This document shows, piece after piece, positions 17,213-24,095 of a DNA stretch of 64,000 nucleotides. The position numbers were made by a program, and so were the translations under genes. Source of the DNA: Rhodoferax ferrireducens (GTDB lineage: Bacteria > Pseudomonadota > Gammaproteobacteria > Burkholderiales > Burkholderiaceae_C). The stretch lies in the NCBI GenBank assembly GCA_002083775.1, contig MTEI01000007.1, forward strand, positions 1 through 64,000. Direction: 5' to 3'. Each line of letters opens with the position of its first letter. Within the stretch, counting starts at the first letter, position 1. The notes beneath the pieces are model-generated. The model was given only the letters and a program-made list of their open reading frames with translations, ran no database searches and was not told where the DNA came from.

Positions 17213-17902
17213 TCATGCCGGTGGCAACGCGGTGAGTTGTTGGGTCAAAACTTCCACACGGGGAAGATCTCCAACCGCACTGACAGCCTTGATCAGACAA
17301 GTCCGCTCGGCTTTGGTCAATGTTGGAAGATCGCCATCTTCAAAATACACCATGGCCTTCAAACTCTCACTGGGTTGAAAGTTGATGCCAAACAGGGCGC
17401 GAGCCGCGGCGAGACCGTTTGCCAAATCCACGCCAGCGCTGACCATGGCAGCAATATCCCTGTAATCTTTGGCCTCCGCGCGTTGCAGGATGACTTTGAC
17501 TTTGGTCGCCAAGAGGTCATCTATTGAAGCGACCTGCAGCACACCGTCTTCAGTGACGGTTGGAACACCCACGCGACCAAAGCCAATCGTTCCAAAAAAA
17601 GACACCTTGACGTGTTCGCGCTCAGAACTGCCGCAGGGGACATGCACAGTCAACGTGTTCTGCTGATCCTGCAAGACAGGGGATGTGGCGATGAACGGGA
17701 ACGCGGCATGAAGGGCACCACGGTCAAGCGGCTTTTCAGAGAAAAAATCAAAATCAACCGATGTCCGGTGCCCCAGTCGCAAAGCAATGGCGGTACCGCC
17801 ATAAAGCGCAAAGCCCAATCCAGCGGCTGGCCGCAGTTCGGGCCAGAGTCGCTGTTGCGCGGGTGGAAGTATGTCCATGCGCGCCTTGAAATAAGCCGTC
17901 AT
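17213..17902 (-). CDS. Nucleotidyltransferase, AbiEii/AbiGii toxin family
   Basis: A 229-residue protein with the AbiEii-type nucleotidyltransferase core: FALYGGTAIALRLGHRTSVDFDFFSEK, where the GG, the R.S.DFD motif and the acidic pair bind metal and NTP. ASIDDLLATKVKVILQRAEAKDYRDIAAM is the second conserved block. In AbiE systems this toxin is controlled by a partner antitoxin and causes phage abortive infection. ATG at 17902 overlaps the stop of the 17899-18195 gene (ATGA) and has GGAGG five bases upstream, so this start is preferred to a longer frame from 17977. It sits in a cluster of defence and toxin-antitoxin remains. Confidence 0.82.
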   Translation of the reverse strand: MTAYFKARMDILPPAQQRLWPELRPAAGLGFALYGGTAIALRLGHRTSVDFDFFSEKPLDRGALHAAFPFIATSPVLQDQQNTLTVHVPCGSSEREHVKVSFFGTIGFGRVGVPTVTEDGVLQVASIDDLLATKVKVILQRAEAKDYRDIAAMVSAGVDLANGLAAARALFGINFQPSESLKAMVYFEDGDLPTLTKAERTCLIKAVSAVGDLPRVEVLTQQLTALPPA

Positions 17903-18195
17903 GTAAACCTCCGCACAGGCAACGGCGGTACGTGATCGACGTTGGCCAGGCCAAGCCGGTAGTGCCAATAGACCCATGAACGCTGATCAAATTGTCCGGC
18001 TTGCGCATGCGTGAGCACCTCACGCAGAGAGTCATCGCCAAGCTGATGGACCAGTTGCTGCACATCTGCATAGTCGCCGATGTTCATGACCTGTGCGATC
18101 ACCCGGTCTGGCATGTCAACAGCCTCATCGGGTGTCTTCCACCAGATGTATTTGCTGGCAAGCGGCCTTAAAACGTCACGGTCAATGGGGTCCAT
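17899..18195 (-). CDS. Small partner protein of the AbiEii-like toxin (putative antitoxin, DUF6922-like)
   Basis: A 98-residue acidic, helix-rich protein (MDPIDRDVLRPLASKYIWW...). The pattern, with an N-terminal tryptophan pair, VMNIGDYADVQQLVHQLGDDSLREVL and a C-terminal WVYWHYRLGL, resembles the short DUF6922-type proteins encoded just before many AbiEii-like nucleotidyltransferases. It overlaps the toxin by four bases. No DNA-binding motif is evident. Antitoxin function is inferred from position. Confidence 0.55.
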   Translation of the reverse strand: MDPIDRDVLRPLASKYIWWKTPDEAVDMPDRVIAQVMNIGDYADVQQLVHQLGDDSLREVLTHAQAGQFDQRSWVYWHYRLGLANVDHVPPLPVRRFT

Positions 18196-18225
18196 GGATG
18201 AGTCTTGATGGTGTGGACGCTGAAT

Positions 18226-18381
18226 CTATCGCAAAAAGCCGAGTGTGGCCTCAAACCAGATTTCTTTGGTTTGGATGTCGATCAGGCCTATGGTGTACCC
18301 CTTGAGCCCCAGGACCTTGATGTAAGCGTCTTTGACGTCTTCTTCGCTGCGGGCTTGCTGGAGTTGGGTGTAGAGGCTCAT
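18226..18381 (-). pseudogene. N-terminal fragment of a type II restriction-modification (Eco57I-like) protein
   Basis: Fifty-one codons starting MSLYTQLQQARSEEDVKDAY and continuing GLIDIQTKEIWFEA, then LGFLR and a stop. I recognise this as the N-terminus of large combined endonuclease/N6-adenine methylases, in which IDIQ..EIWFEAK is part of a PD-(D/E)XK-like nuclease site. The normal protein is many hundred residues; here everything after WFEA is gone, replaced by the start of the AbiE-like pair. It marks a lost restriction-modification gene. Recognition is from memory, not alignment. Confidence 0.5.
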
Positions 18382-18545
18382 GAAGTGACTGGTGTGTGGC
18401 CGGTTTGCTGCCTTGTGGCGCTGCCGGCGGGGGCGTTTTTTGGGGTCATGGTAACCGGGAACTGGCGGGCAGAGGTGCGGTGAAGATCTCCAGTTGCAGC
18501 ACTCGCGGGGAACGTGTTACAGCGGCATACTTTTGGAAAACAGCC

Positions 18546-18785
18546 ATGCAAACTACCATCATTACCAGCCGGGGCCAGATCACCATTCCACTGGGTTTAC
18601 GGCAGCGTTTTGGCTTGCGCCAGGGGATAGCGGTGAGCTTCACGGTGAAGGGGGATCACATCGCGCTGCGCCAGGCACCATCTGCGCGGCAGGCCACGGC
18701 CAGCGTTTTTGGCCTGATTCAAAGCCAGCGCCCGGCTGTCCCTGCTGGCTTTGACGCGGCAGATTTGGCAGCGGCAGCGCCATGA
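18546..18785 (+). CDS. AbrB/SpoVT-family antitoxin (VapB-like)
   Basis: A 79-residue swapped-hairpin DNA-binding protein: TTIITSRGQITIPLGLRQRFGLRQG is the AbrB signature, followed by a short C-terminal tail that would bind a toxin. The next frame starts within its stop codon (ATGA at 18782) and opens MIGLDINLLAGYYVA, a PIN-toxin start, but that toxin is broken. The antitoxin itself is intact, so it may now be an orphan. Confidence 0.8.
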   Translation: MQTTIITSRGQITIPLGLRQRFGLRQGIAVSFTVKGDHIALRQAPSARQATASVFGLIQSQRPAVPAGFDAADLAAAAP

Positions 18786-18900
18786 TCGGGCTCGACATCA
18801 ACTTGCTGGCGGGCTATTACGTGGCAGCCCGGACGAGGCCACCCAGCGGAAAGTGCCTTGGCGCGCCAGTTGATTGAAAGTGGCAAGCGGCATTTTTGTG
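18782..18900 (+). pseudogene. Frameshifted N-terminal remnant of a VapC-type PIN toxin
   Basis: The frame opens MIGLDINLLAGYYVAAR, matching the first strand and metal-binding aspartate of PIN ribonucleases. A frame change near 18830 is needed to read PDEATQR, and another near 18850 to read LARQLIESGKRHF, as in intact VapC proteins. Homology ends near 18900, where sequence of an oppositely oriented MazE-like gene begins. No functional toxin can be made. Confidence 0.65.
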
Positions 18901-19130
18901 TGCATAACCTCGCCGCCATGCACAGCCAGGTCAAAGACCTTGAGCTTTTGCGCCAGCGTCAATCTGGGCTGGCCCAATGTGCGCAGCAAGACGCCTTCTT
19001 CCACCATTTCCACCCGTACCGGCAAGCCCAGCGCAAAGTGCGCAGCCCGCGCCACTGGCGCGGTGATGCGCACCGCCAGGCCGTTGCCCCATTCCTGGAT
19101 GGTTTGTTCGGCGGTGACGGTAGGTTGCAC
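18798..19130 (-). pseudogene. MazE/AbrB-like antitoxin with replaced C-terminus
   Basis: A GTG start opens a 110-residue frame. Residues 1-75 match the SpoVT/AbrB-type MazE antitoxins: IQEWGNGLAVRITAPVARAA, LPVRVEMVEEGVLLR, LTLAQKLKVFDLAVHGGEVM. After the methionine near residue 76 the expected short tail is missing, and the frame continues through the antisense strand of the vapC remnant. No MazF toxin gene follows. The operator-like sequence TACGTGTTTATACGTTA lies upstream near 19150. The product could fold as a DNA-binding domain but no longer neutralises a nearby toxin. Confidence 0.6.
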
Positions 19131-19337
19131 GGTGCGACTTCTGAAAATGTTTCTACGTGTTTATACGTTAGCGCTCCATTTGGTGATGGTTCGTGACACA
19201 TATTCACACCGGCCGAGTTGTCGGAAATGAGACGGTGTTGGGGCGATCTCGGACGCGAGGCCGATTCGCGTTGACTTGCCGGATGCAGGCGAGGAAGATT
19301 CGTCTGTTCAAGCTGAGTCTAACCAAGGGAGGTGTTT

Positions 19338-20003
19338 ATGAAGAAGTTTCTTGTGGCGATGGCTGGGTTTTTGACAATCTATGCCTTTGCAGAATCCGGT
19401 AGTCCACCAAGCAATTTCGAAGCGCAACTAACGCCCGAGCAGTTTTTGTTGAAGAACTACGGGTGGACATTTGACACCTCGAAGTGGAACCTGACGTGCA
19501 ACGCAGCGAGCGCGTTCCCAGCGGCCGAGGTCAAAAAAAACGGGAAGAATCCCGAAACAGATGTTGCCTGCTATCAGCGTGAGAAATCATTTTGGCTTGG
19601 CATAGGCTGGCATGTTCCCAGCCGAACCATTGATGAGACTGATCAAAATACTTATTGGGGTATATCCAAACCGCTGAAATTTGACGCGACTTGGAAGTAT
19701 CAACCTTACCCTTCTGCTATCACGCCCTCCGGTATCTTGAAAGACTCTGTGGTGACGATCAAAGACGTTGGTACCTTCTGGAGCAAAAGGACAGTATTGA
19801 CACCTGTTTCCTTCTACCACTTTACTTTGCCAATGAAAAACGGTCGTTCTTTCATCGACGACGACGGTCGTGAAGAAAAGTACCTTGCCTTTACGATCAT
19901 TTTGCAGGGTGAGCTCACGGATGCTGGAACAACACTTGATGAGCAGTGGAGTAAAACAAAGATCCGCGAGATCGTCGATTCGATCCGGATGGTAACGCAG
20001 TGA
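19338..20003 (+). CDS. Exported protein of unknown function
   Basis: A 221-residue protein with a Sec signal peptide (MKKFLVAMAGFLTIYAFA). The ATG at 19338 has GGGAGG six bases upstream; a GTG six bases earlier is less likely. The mature part has two cysteines in conserved-looking spots (LTCNAASAF and DVACYQREKS), which could pair, and many aromatic residues and lysines. The last part, LAFTIILQGELTDAGTTLDEQW, predicts beta strands. Codons are visibly more A/T-rich than in neighbouring genes, and it sits next to wrecked toxin-antitoxin genes, so recent acquisition is likely. I do not recognise the family. Confidence 0.7.
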   Translation: MKKFLVAMAGFLTIYAFAESGSPPSNFEAQLTPEQFLLKNYGWTFDTSKWNLTCNAASAFPAAEVKKNGKNPETDVACYQREKSFWLGIGWHVPSRTIDETDQNTYWGISKPLKFDATWKYQPYPSAITPSGILKDSVVTIKDVGTFWSKRTVLTPVSFYHFTLPMKNGRSFIDDDGREEKYLAFTIILQGELTDAGTTLDEQWSKTKIREIVDSIRMVTQ

Positions 20004-20013
20004 TCAGCGTCGC

Positions 20014-21072
20014 TCAGTTGTACCGAGATTTGCTGCACGATAAGAAGTCAGCCACCAACGCCAGCACCTGCGCAAGCGCATCCGGCGTATCGCAGGGCAC
20101 GATCTGCCGCTCGGGGGTGCTGCGCATCCAGGTGATCTGGCGCTTGGCAAGCTGGCGGGTGGCGGCGATGCCTTTCTCGCGCAAGTCGCTCAAAGACGGT
20201 GGTTTGCCGGTGATGCTGGTCGATGCAGCAACTTTGGCTGGGGCTTCAAGCGCGTCCAAGTAGTCCCAAGCCTGGCGGTAACCCACGCAGCGCATTGATG
20301 GCAGATCCGGGTGCAAATCACCGCGCGCACGCAAGGCCCGCACCTCGTCCAGAAACCCGTCGGCTAGCATGGCGTCAAACCGCTGGGCGATGCGCTGGTG
20401 CAGCCAGGCGCGGTCTGCAGGTTCCAACGAGATCAGTAGCGACTGCGCTGAATGTTGAGCATCATTTAGGCCTCTAGCCCTTATCAGTAAAGGGCTGATA
20501 GCTTCTGTTTTTGTAGTATGAAAGCTTGACAGAGGTTGACCGGTGAGTCGGTAAACCTCCAGCGCACGCGAGATGCGTTGTGAGTCGGCGGGGGACAACC
20601 GGGCAGCCGTCACCGGGTCCACCAGCGCCAGCGCGGCGTGCAACGCAGGCCAGCCTTTTTGCGCCGCTTCCTGCTCAATGACCGCACGCACCGCCGTGTC
20701 CGCCTTGGGCATGTCGTCCAGCCCTTGCCGCAGCGCCTTGAGGTAAAGCATGGTGCCACCCACCAGCAGCGGCAGTTTGCCGTGTGCACTGATGTCATGG
20801 ATGAGCCGCGTGGCGTCCACCACAAATTCGGCGGCGCTGTAGGCTTGCAGCGGGTCGCGGATGTTGATCAGGTGGTGCGGTACGGCAGCCAGCTCGGCCG
20901 CGCTGGGTTTGGCGGTGCCGATGTCCATGCCGCGGTAGACCAAGGCCGAGTCAACACTGATGATCTCGGCCGGGTAGCTGGCGGCAATGGCCAGGGCGGC
21001 CGCGGTTTTGCCTGAGGCGGTGGGGCCAGCCAGCGCCACATAGGCGGGCAGGGCGGCAGGCGCAACGCTCAT
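20014..21072 (-). CDS. miaA: tRNA dimethylallyltransferase
   Basis: A 352-residue MiaA, which adds the dimethylallyl group to A37 of tRNAs reading UNN codons. The P-loop is [12 protein letters not shown] (about residue 17), followed by [32 protein letters not shown] and [21 protein letters not shown]; the tRNA-binding [10 protein letters not shown] and [12 protein letters not shown] are at the end. A dispersed repeat is in frame near residues 187-206 ([17 protein letters not shown]), making the protein about 20 residues longer than usual between the first tRNA-binding part and LLISLEP. Its start overlaps the upstream gene by four bases. Confidence 0.95.
   Translation of the reverse strand: MSVAPAALPAYVALAGPTASGKTAAALAIAASYPAEIISVDSALVYRGMDIGTAKPSAAELAAVPHHLINIRDPLQAYSAAEFVVDATRLIHDISAHGKLPLLVGGTMLYLKALRQGLDDMPKADTAVRAVIEQEAAQKGWPALHAALALVDPVTAARLSPADSQRISRALEVYRLTGQPLSSFHTTKTEAISPLLIRARGLNDAQHSAQSLLISLEPADRAWLHQRIAQRFDAMLADGFLDEVRALRARGDLHPDLPSMRCVGYRQAWDYLDALEAPAKVAASTSITGKPPSLSDLREKGIAATRQLAKRQITWMRSTPERQIVPCDTPDALAQVLALVADFLSCSKSRYN
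20462..20520. repeat. Dispersed palindromic repeat inside miaA
   Basis: A well-preserved copy: TAGGCCTCTAGCCCTTATCA, then GTAAAGGGCTGATAGCTTC. It is translated in frame as [14 protein letters not shown] within MiaA. Confidence 0.88.
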
Positions 21073-22766
21073 TTGGGGGCGGTGGGTGGCAAACTGGCCG
21101 GGATGTCAGCCAGAATCTCGGCCTCGGCCAGCGGGCGCAGCCGGTTGGGTGCCAGCGCGCCGGAAGACTCCAGAATTGGGTAGGCAATGGCGCAAATCAG
21201 CGAGTTGATGCGTTTGAGTTCGCTGAGCAAATCCAGATGCAGCGAACTGGTCTCAATGCTCTCTTGGGTTTTGTCAGACAAGCGGTTGAGGTGGTTGGCG
21301 GCGTATTTCAGTTCCAGATCGCGAAAACGCGTTTTTTCTTCCAGCAGCTTGATGGCGTCGCGCGGGTCGTCATTGAGGAACACGCTCATGCCCAGGCGCA
21401 GGTTGTTGACCAGGTCGCCATGCAGCTCGGTGATTTCCTGCATGCCGGCATGGGAAAACTCGCGGCCGGTTTTGATCTTTTTGTTTTCGATGTCTTCCAC
21501 CACCCGCTCGACGATGTCGCCGATCTGCTCCATGTTGATGGTGAAGCTGATGATGTCGGTCCAGCGGCGGCCTTCGCGATCGTTCAGCGCCTCGCGCGAG
21601 ATCTTGGTCAGGTAGTACTTGATGTCGGAGTACAGCCGGTCTACCGTGTCGTCCATCTGCTGCAGTGATTTGGCCAGCGCCATGTCGTTGGAATTGATCA
21701 CATCCAGCACGCCGCGCAGCATGGTTTCCACCACGTCGGCCTGGTGCATGGCCTCGCGCACGGCGCAGGCCAGCGCCACCGAGGGCGTGGCCAGCGCGGA
21801 CGGGTCCAGGTGCCGCTGGCGGCCGTTCAGATTGGTTTGTGTTGGCTTGGGCAGCCAGTAAGTGACCCAACGCGCCACCACTTGCGTGACACCGATGAAC
21901 AGCACCGCCGCCATCGCATTGAAGACAAAGTGAAACAGCACCACCACCGTGGCGGCGTCGTTCAGGTTGGGGTGCACATGGCTGAGCCAGTAAGCCATGG
22001 CCGGGGTCATCAACGCCACTCCCATGATCTTGAAGATCAGGTTGCCCAGCGGTACCTGGCGCGCCTCGATGGGGCTACTGAGTGTGGTCAGCACCGCCAG
22101 CAGGCCGCTGCCCAGGTTGGCGCCCAGCACCAGGCCCAGCGCCACATCCACCGTCACCACCTGGCTGCTGGCCAGCGTGGCAATCAGCAGCACGATGGCC
22201 AGGCTGGAGTAGCTTAGCACCGTCAGCACCGCGCCCAACGTGATCTCCAGAAGCCGGTCGCTGCCCAGCGAGGCCAGCAGCGCGCGCACCGCTTCGGACT
22301 GCGTCAGCTCATTGGCCGAGGCGCGCACCAGGCTCAGCGCCAGCAGCATCAGCCCCAGCCCGATCAGGATGCGCCCGACATAACCAGTGGTGGTGCCCTG
22401 CCTGGCAATGAACAGCACCACGCCCAGGAAAATGAACAAGGGTGAAAGCCACGACAGATCACGCGAGAACACCAGCGCCATCAGGCTGGTGCCCAGATCG
22501 GCCCCCAGCATTACCGCCAACGCGGCGGTCAAGGTCATCAACCCCTGGCCGACAAAGGCCGAAATGATCAGCGCCGTGGCGGTGCTGGACTGCAGCAGCG
22601 CCGTGACCCCCACACCCGACATGGCGGCCTTGAAGCGGTTGCCGACACTCTGAGCCAGCACCCGGCGCAAGTTGGCGCCCAGCACCCGCAGCGTGTCCTT
22701 GCGCACCAGATGCGTGCCCCACACCAGCAGGGCAATGGCGGCCAGTAGGTTGAGAAGGTGGGTCAA
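21069..22766 (-). CDS. Na/Pi-cotransporter family protein with C-terminal PhoU-like domain
   Basis: A 565-residue inner-membrane protein. The N-terminal half carries the two Na/Pi-cotransporter repeats; the hallmark [13 protein letters not shown] occurs near residue 62 and the second repeat reads [15 protein letters not shown] near 210. Hydrophobic helices extend to about residue 310. The C-terminal part (about 345-540) is a PhoU-like helical bundle with [20 protein letters not shown]. Bacterial relatives (YjbB/NptA) move phosphate, often outwards, with Na+. Translationally coupled to miaA by a four-base overlap. Substrate is inferred from family only. Confidence 0.88.
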   Translation of the reverse strand: MTHLLNLLAAIALLVWGTHLVRKDTLRVLGANLRRVLAQSVGNRFKAAMSGVGVTALLQSSTATALIISAFVGQGLMTLTAALAVMLGADLGTSLMALVFSRDLSWLSPLFIFLGVVLFIARQGTTTGYVGRILIGLGLMLLALSLVRASANELTQSEAVRALLASLGSDRLLEITLGAVLTVLSYSSLAIVLLIATLASSQVVTVDVALGLVLGANLGSGLLAVLTTLSSPIEARQVPLGNLIFKIMGVALMTPAMAYWLSHVHPNLNDAATVVVLFHFVFNAMAAVLFIGVTQVVARWVTYWLPKPTQTNLNGRQRHLDPSALATPSVALACAVREAMHQADVVETMLRGVLDVINSNDMALAKSLQQMDDTVDRLYSDIKYYLTKISREALNDREGRRWTDIISFTINMEQIGDIVERVVEDIENKKIKTGREFSHAGMQEITELHGDLVNNLRLGMSVFLNDDPRDAIKLLEEKTRFRDLELKYAANHLNRLSDKTQESIETSSLHLDLLSELKRINSLICAIAYPILESSGALAPNRLRPLAEAEILADIPASLPPTAPK

Positions 22767-22801
22767 AGGCTTTCGTCCATCAAGTTAACCAGTGATTCGG
22801 T

Positions 22802-23050
22802 TCATGAGATCTCATCACCGGCCCGAGGCGCTTCGCCACCCGAGCGTTGCATCAGGCGGTCAAAAGCGTTCATGTCAGCACGGGCACTCCGCTCGGCAAA
22901 ATACACCTCGGCCTGCAGCATGGCGAGCTTTTCAGCCACGGCAATGCTGACAAACTGGTTGATGCTGATGCCGTCCTGCTTGCTGAACTGTTCCACGCCG
23001 GTGCGCAGTGAGCGCGGCAAACGCAACGGGTAAGTGCTTAACTGGCTCAT
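22802..23050 (-). CDS. Ribbon-helix-helix type antitoxin-like protein
   Basis: An 82-residue protein: STYPLRLPRSLRTGVEQFSKQDGISINQFVSIAVAEKLA matches the ribbon-helix-helix pattern (strand, then two helices with INQFV) of HicB/CopG-like antitoxins. Its start overlaps the PIN gene stop (ATGA), so the two are coupled, with the toxin first, an inverted order for this class. The C-terminal tail probably binds the PIN toxin. Confidence 0.72.
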   Translation of the reverse strand: MSQLSTYPLRLPRSLRTGVEQFSKQDGISINQFVSIAVAEKLAMLQAEVYFAERSARADMNAFDRLMQRSGGEAPRAGDEIS

Positions 23051-23469
23051 CGCAAACTCCTTAAAAAAGCGCCGGGTTGTGCAATTGACAGCCCGAACCG
23101 GGTGGCCGCGGTAGCAAAGTGTTTCATGTTGAACGTCAGCAGCGCCTGCGCTGATGCATTCACGGCGGCTTCAAGCACCAGTTCGTCCGCCGGGTCGCGC
23201 AGTTGTGGCCGCCACAAAAAATGCACGTCAACCGGGGCGATGATGTGCGCCAGGCCATCCAGGAATTGGCCTACCTCGGAGCGATCCAGCCCAGCCGCTT
23301 CACCATGTTCTGGCCGACAACAAACCGCTTCGTACTCCATGAACAGGCTGACACTCGCCGCCAAAATGAAATCTTTGCGGCGAGCACGTCGCAGCAGCTC
23401 GGCGGATGCCCCGGCAGGGCTGCGAAGCGCGGCAACAATTGTGTCTGTATCCATCACAATAACCATCAC
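23047..23469 (-). CDS. PIN-domain toxin component (TIGR00305-like)
   Basis: A 140-residue PIN ribonuclease. MDTDTIVAALRSPAGASAELLRR is the first metal-binding strand, MEYEAVCCRPEH holds the second acidic residue, and DPADELVLEAAVNASAQALLTFNMKHF contains the last aspartates and T.N..HF motif of the TIGR00305 toxin group. ATG at 23469 fits the family start; a GTG just before is possible. It is translationally coupled to the RHH protein. All expected acidic residues appear present, so it may be active. Confidence 0.78.
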   Translation of the reverse strand: MMVIVMDTDTIVAALRSPAGASAELLRRARRKDFILAASVSLFMEYEAVCCRPEHGEAAGLDRSEVGQFLDGLAHIIAPVDVHFLWRPQLRDPADELVLEAAVNASAQALLTFNMKHFATAATRFGLSIAQPGAFLRSLR

Positions 23470-23564
23470 CAAATGATATCACGGGTGATGAGACTTTTAC
23501 TTCAAGTTGGCTAGTGATGTGCCAGATGTGCGCGCCAGGCAGGATCACTGCATCCCGCAAAAAA

Positions 23565-24095
23565 TCAGCGCCCGCGGCGCACGCGCAGCAGCTCGTCCAG
23601 AATCAGGCAGGCGGCACCGATGGTGATGGCGCTGTCGGCCACATTGAAGGCTGGAAAGTGCCAGCCCGCCCAGTGAAAGTCCAGAAAGTCGACCACGTAA
23701 CCATACAACACGCGGTCAATCACGTTGCCGATGGCGCCGCCCAGAATGCAGGCCAGGGCAAAGGCAAACAGCTTCTGGCCGGGGTGGCTTTTGAGCAGCC
23801 AGACGATTAGCACCGCCGCGCCGATGCCGATGCCGGTGAACAGCCAGCGTTGCCAGCCACCCGAATTGGCCAGAAACGAGAACGCTGCACCATGGTTGTG
23901 CACGCGCACCAAATTGAAAAAGCTGGTGATGCGGGTGCTGTCACCGTACTCGTAATAGCCCAGGATCAGCACCTTGGTGAACTGGTCGGCCAGGATGATG
24001 ATGAGCGCCAGCGCCAGCCAGGGCAACATGCCCCCTGAGCTGGATGAAAAACTGCTTTTGGAGCGGGCGGCAGCCGCGCGGGGTTTGCCCGCCAT
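23565..24095 (-). CDS. lspA: Prolipoprotein signal peptidase (signal peptidase II)
   Basis: A 176-residue inner-membrane aspartyl protease that removes signal peptides of diacylglyceryl-prolipoproteins. Four helices are visible. The catalytic aspartates lie in [10 protein letters not shown] and [11 protein letters not shown], both intact; [17 protein letters not shown] is the family block. The ATG at 24095 overlaps the ileS stop by one base (TGATG), so this start is preferred to an in-frame ATG 57 bases earlier inside ileS. The 23-residue N-terminal extension is basic and cytosolic. Confidence 0.95.
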   Translation of the reverse strand: MAGKPRAAAARSKSSFSSSSGGMLPWLALALIIILADQFTKVLILGYYEYGDSTRITSFFNLVRVHNHGAAFSFLANSGGWQRWLFTGIGIGAAVLIVWLLKSHPGQKLFAFALACILGGAIGNVIDRVLYGYVVDFLDFHWAGWHFPAFNVADSAITIGAACLILDELLRVRRGR

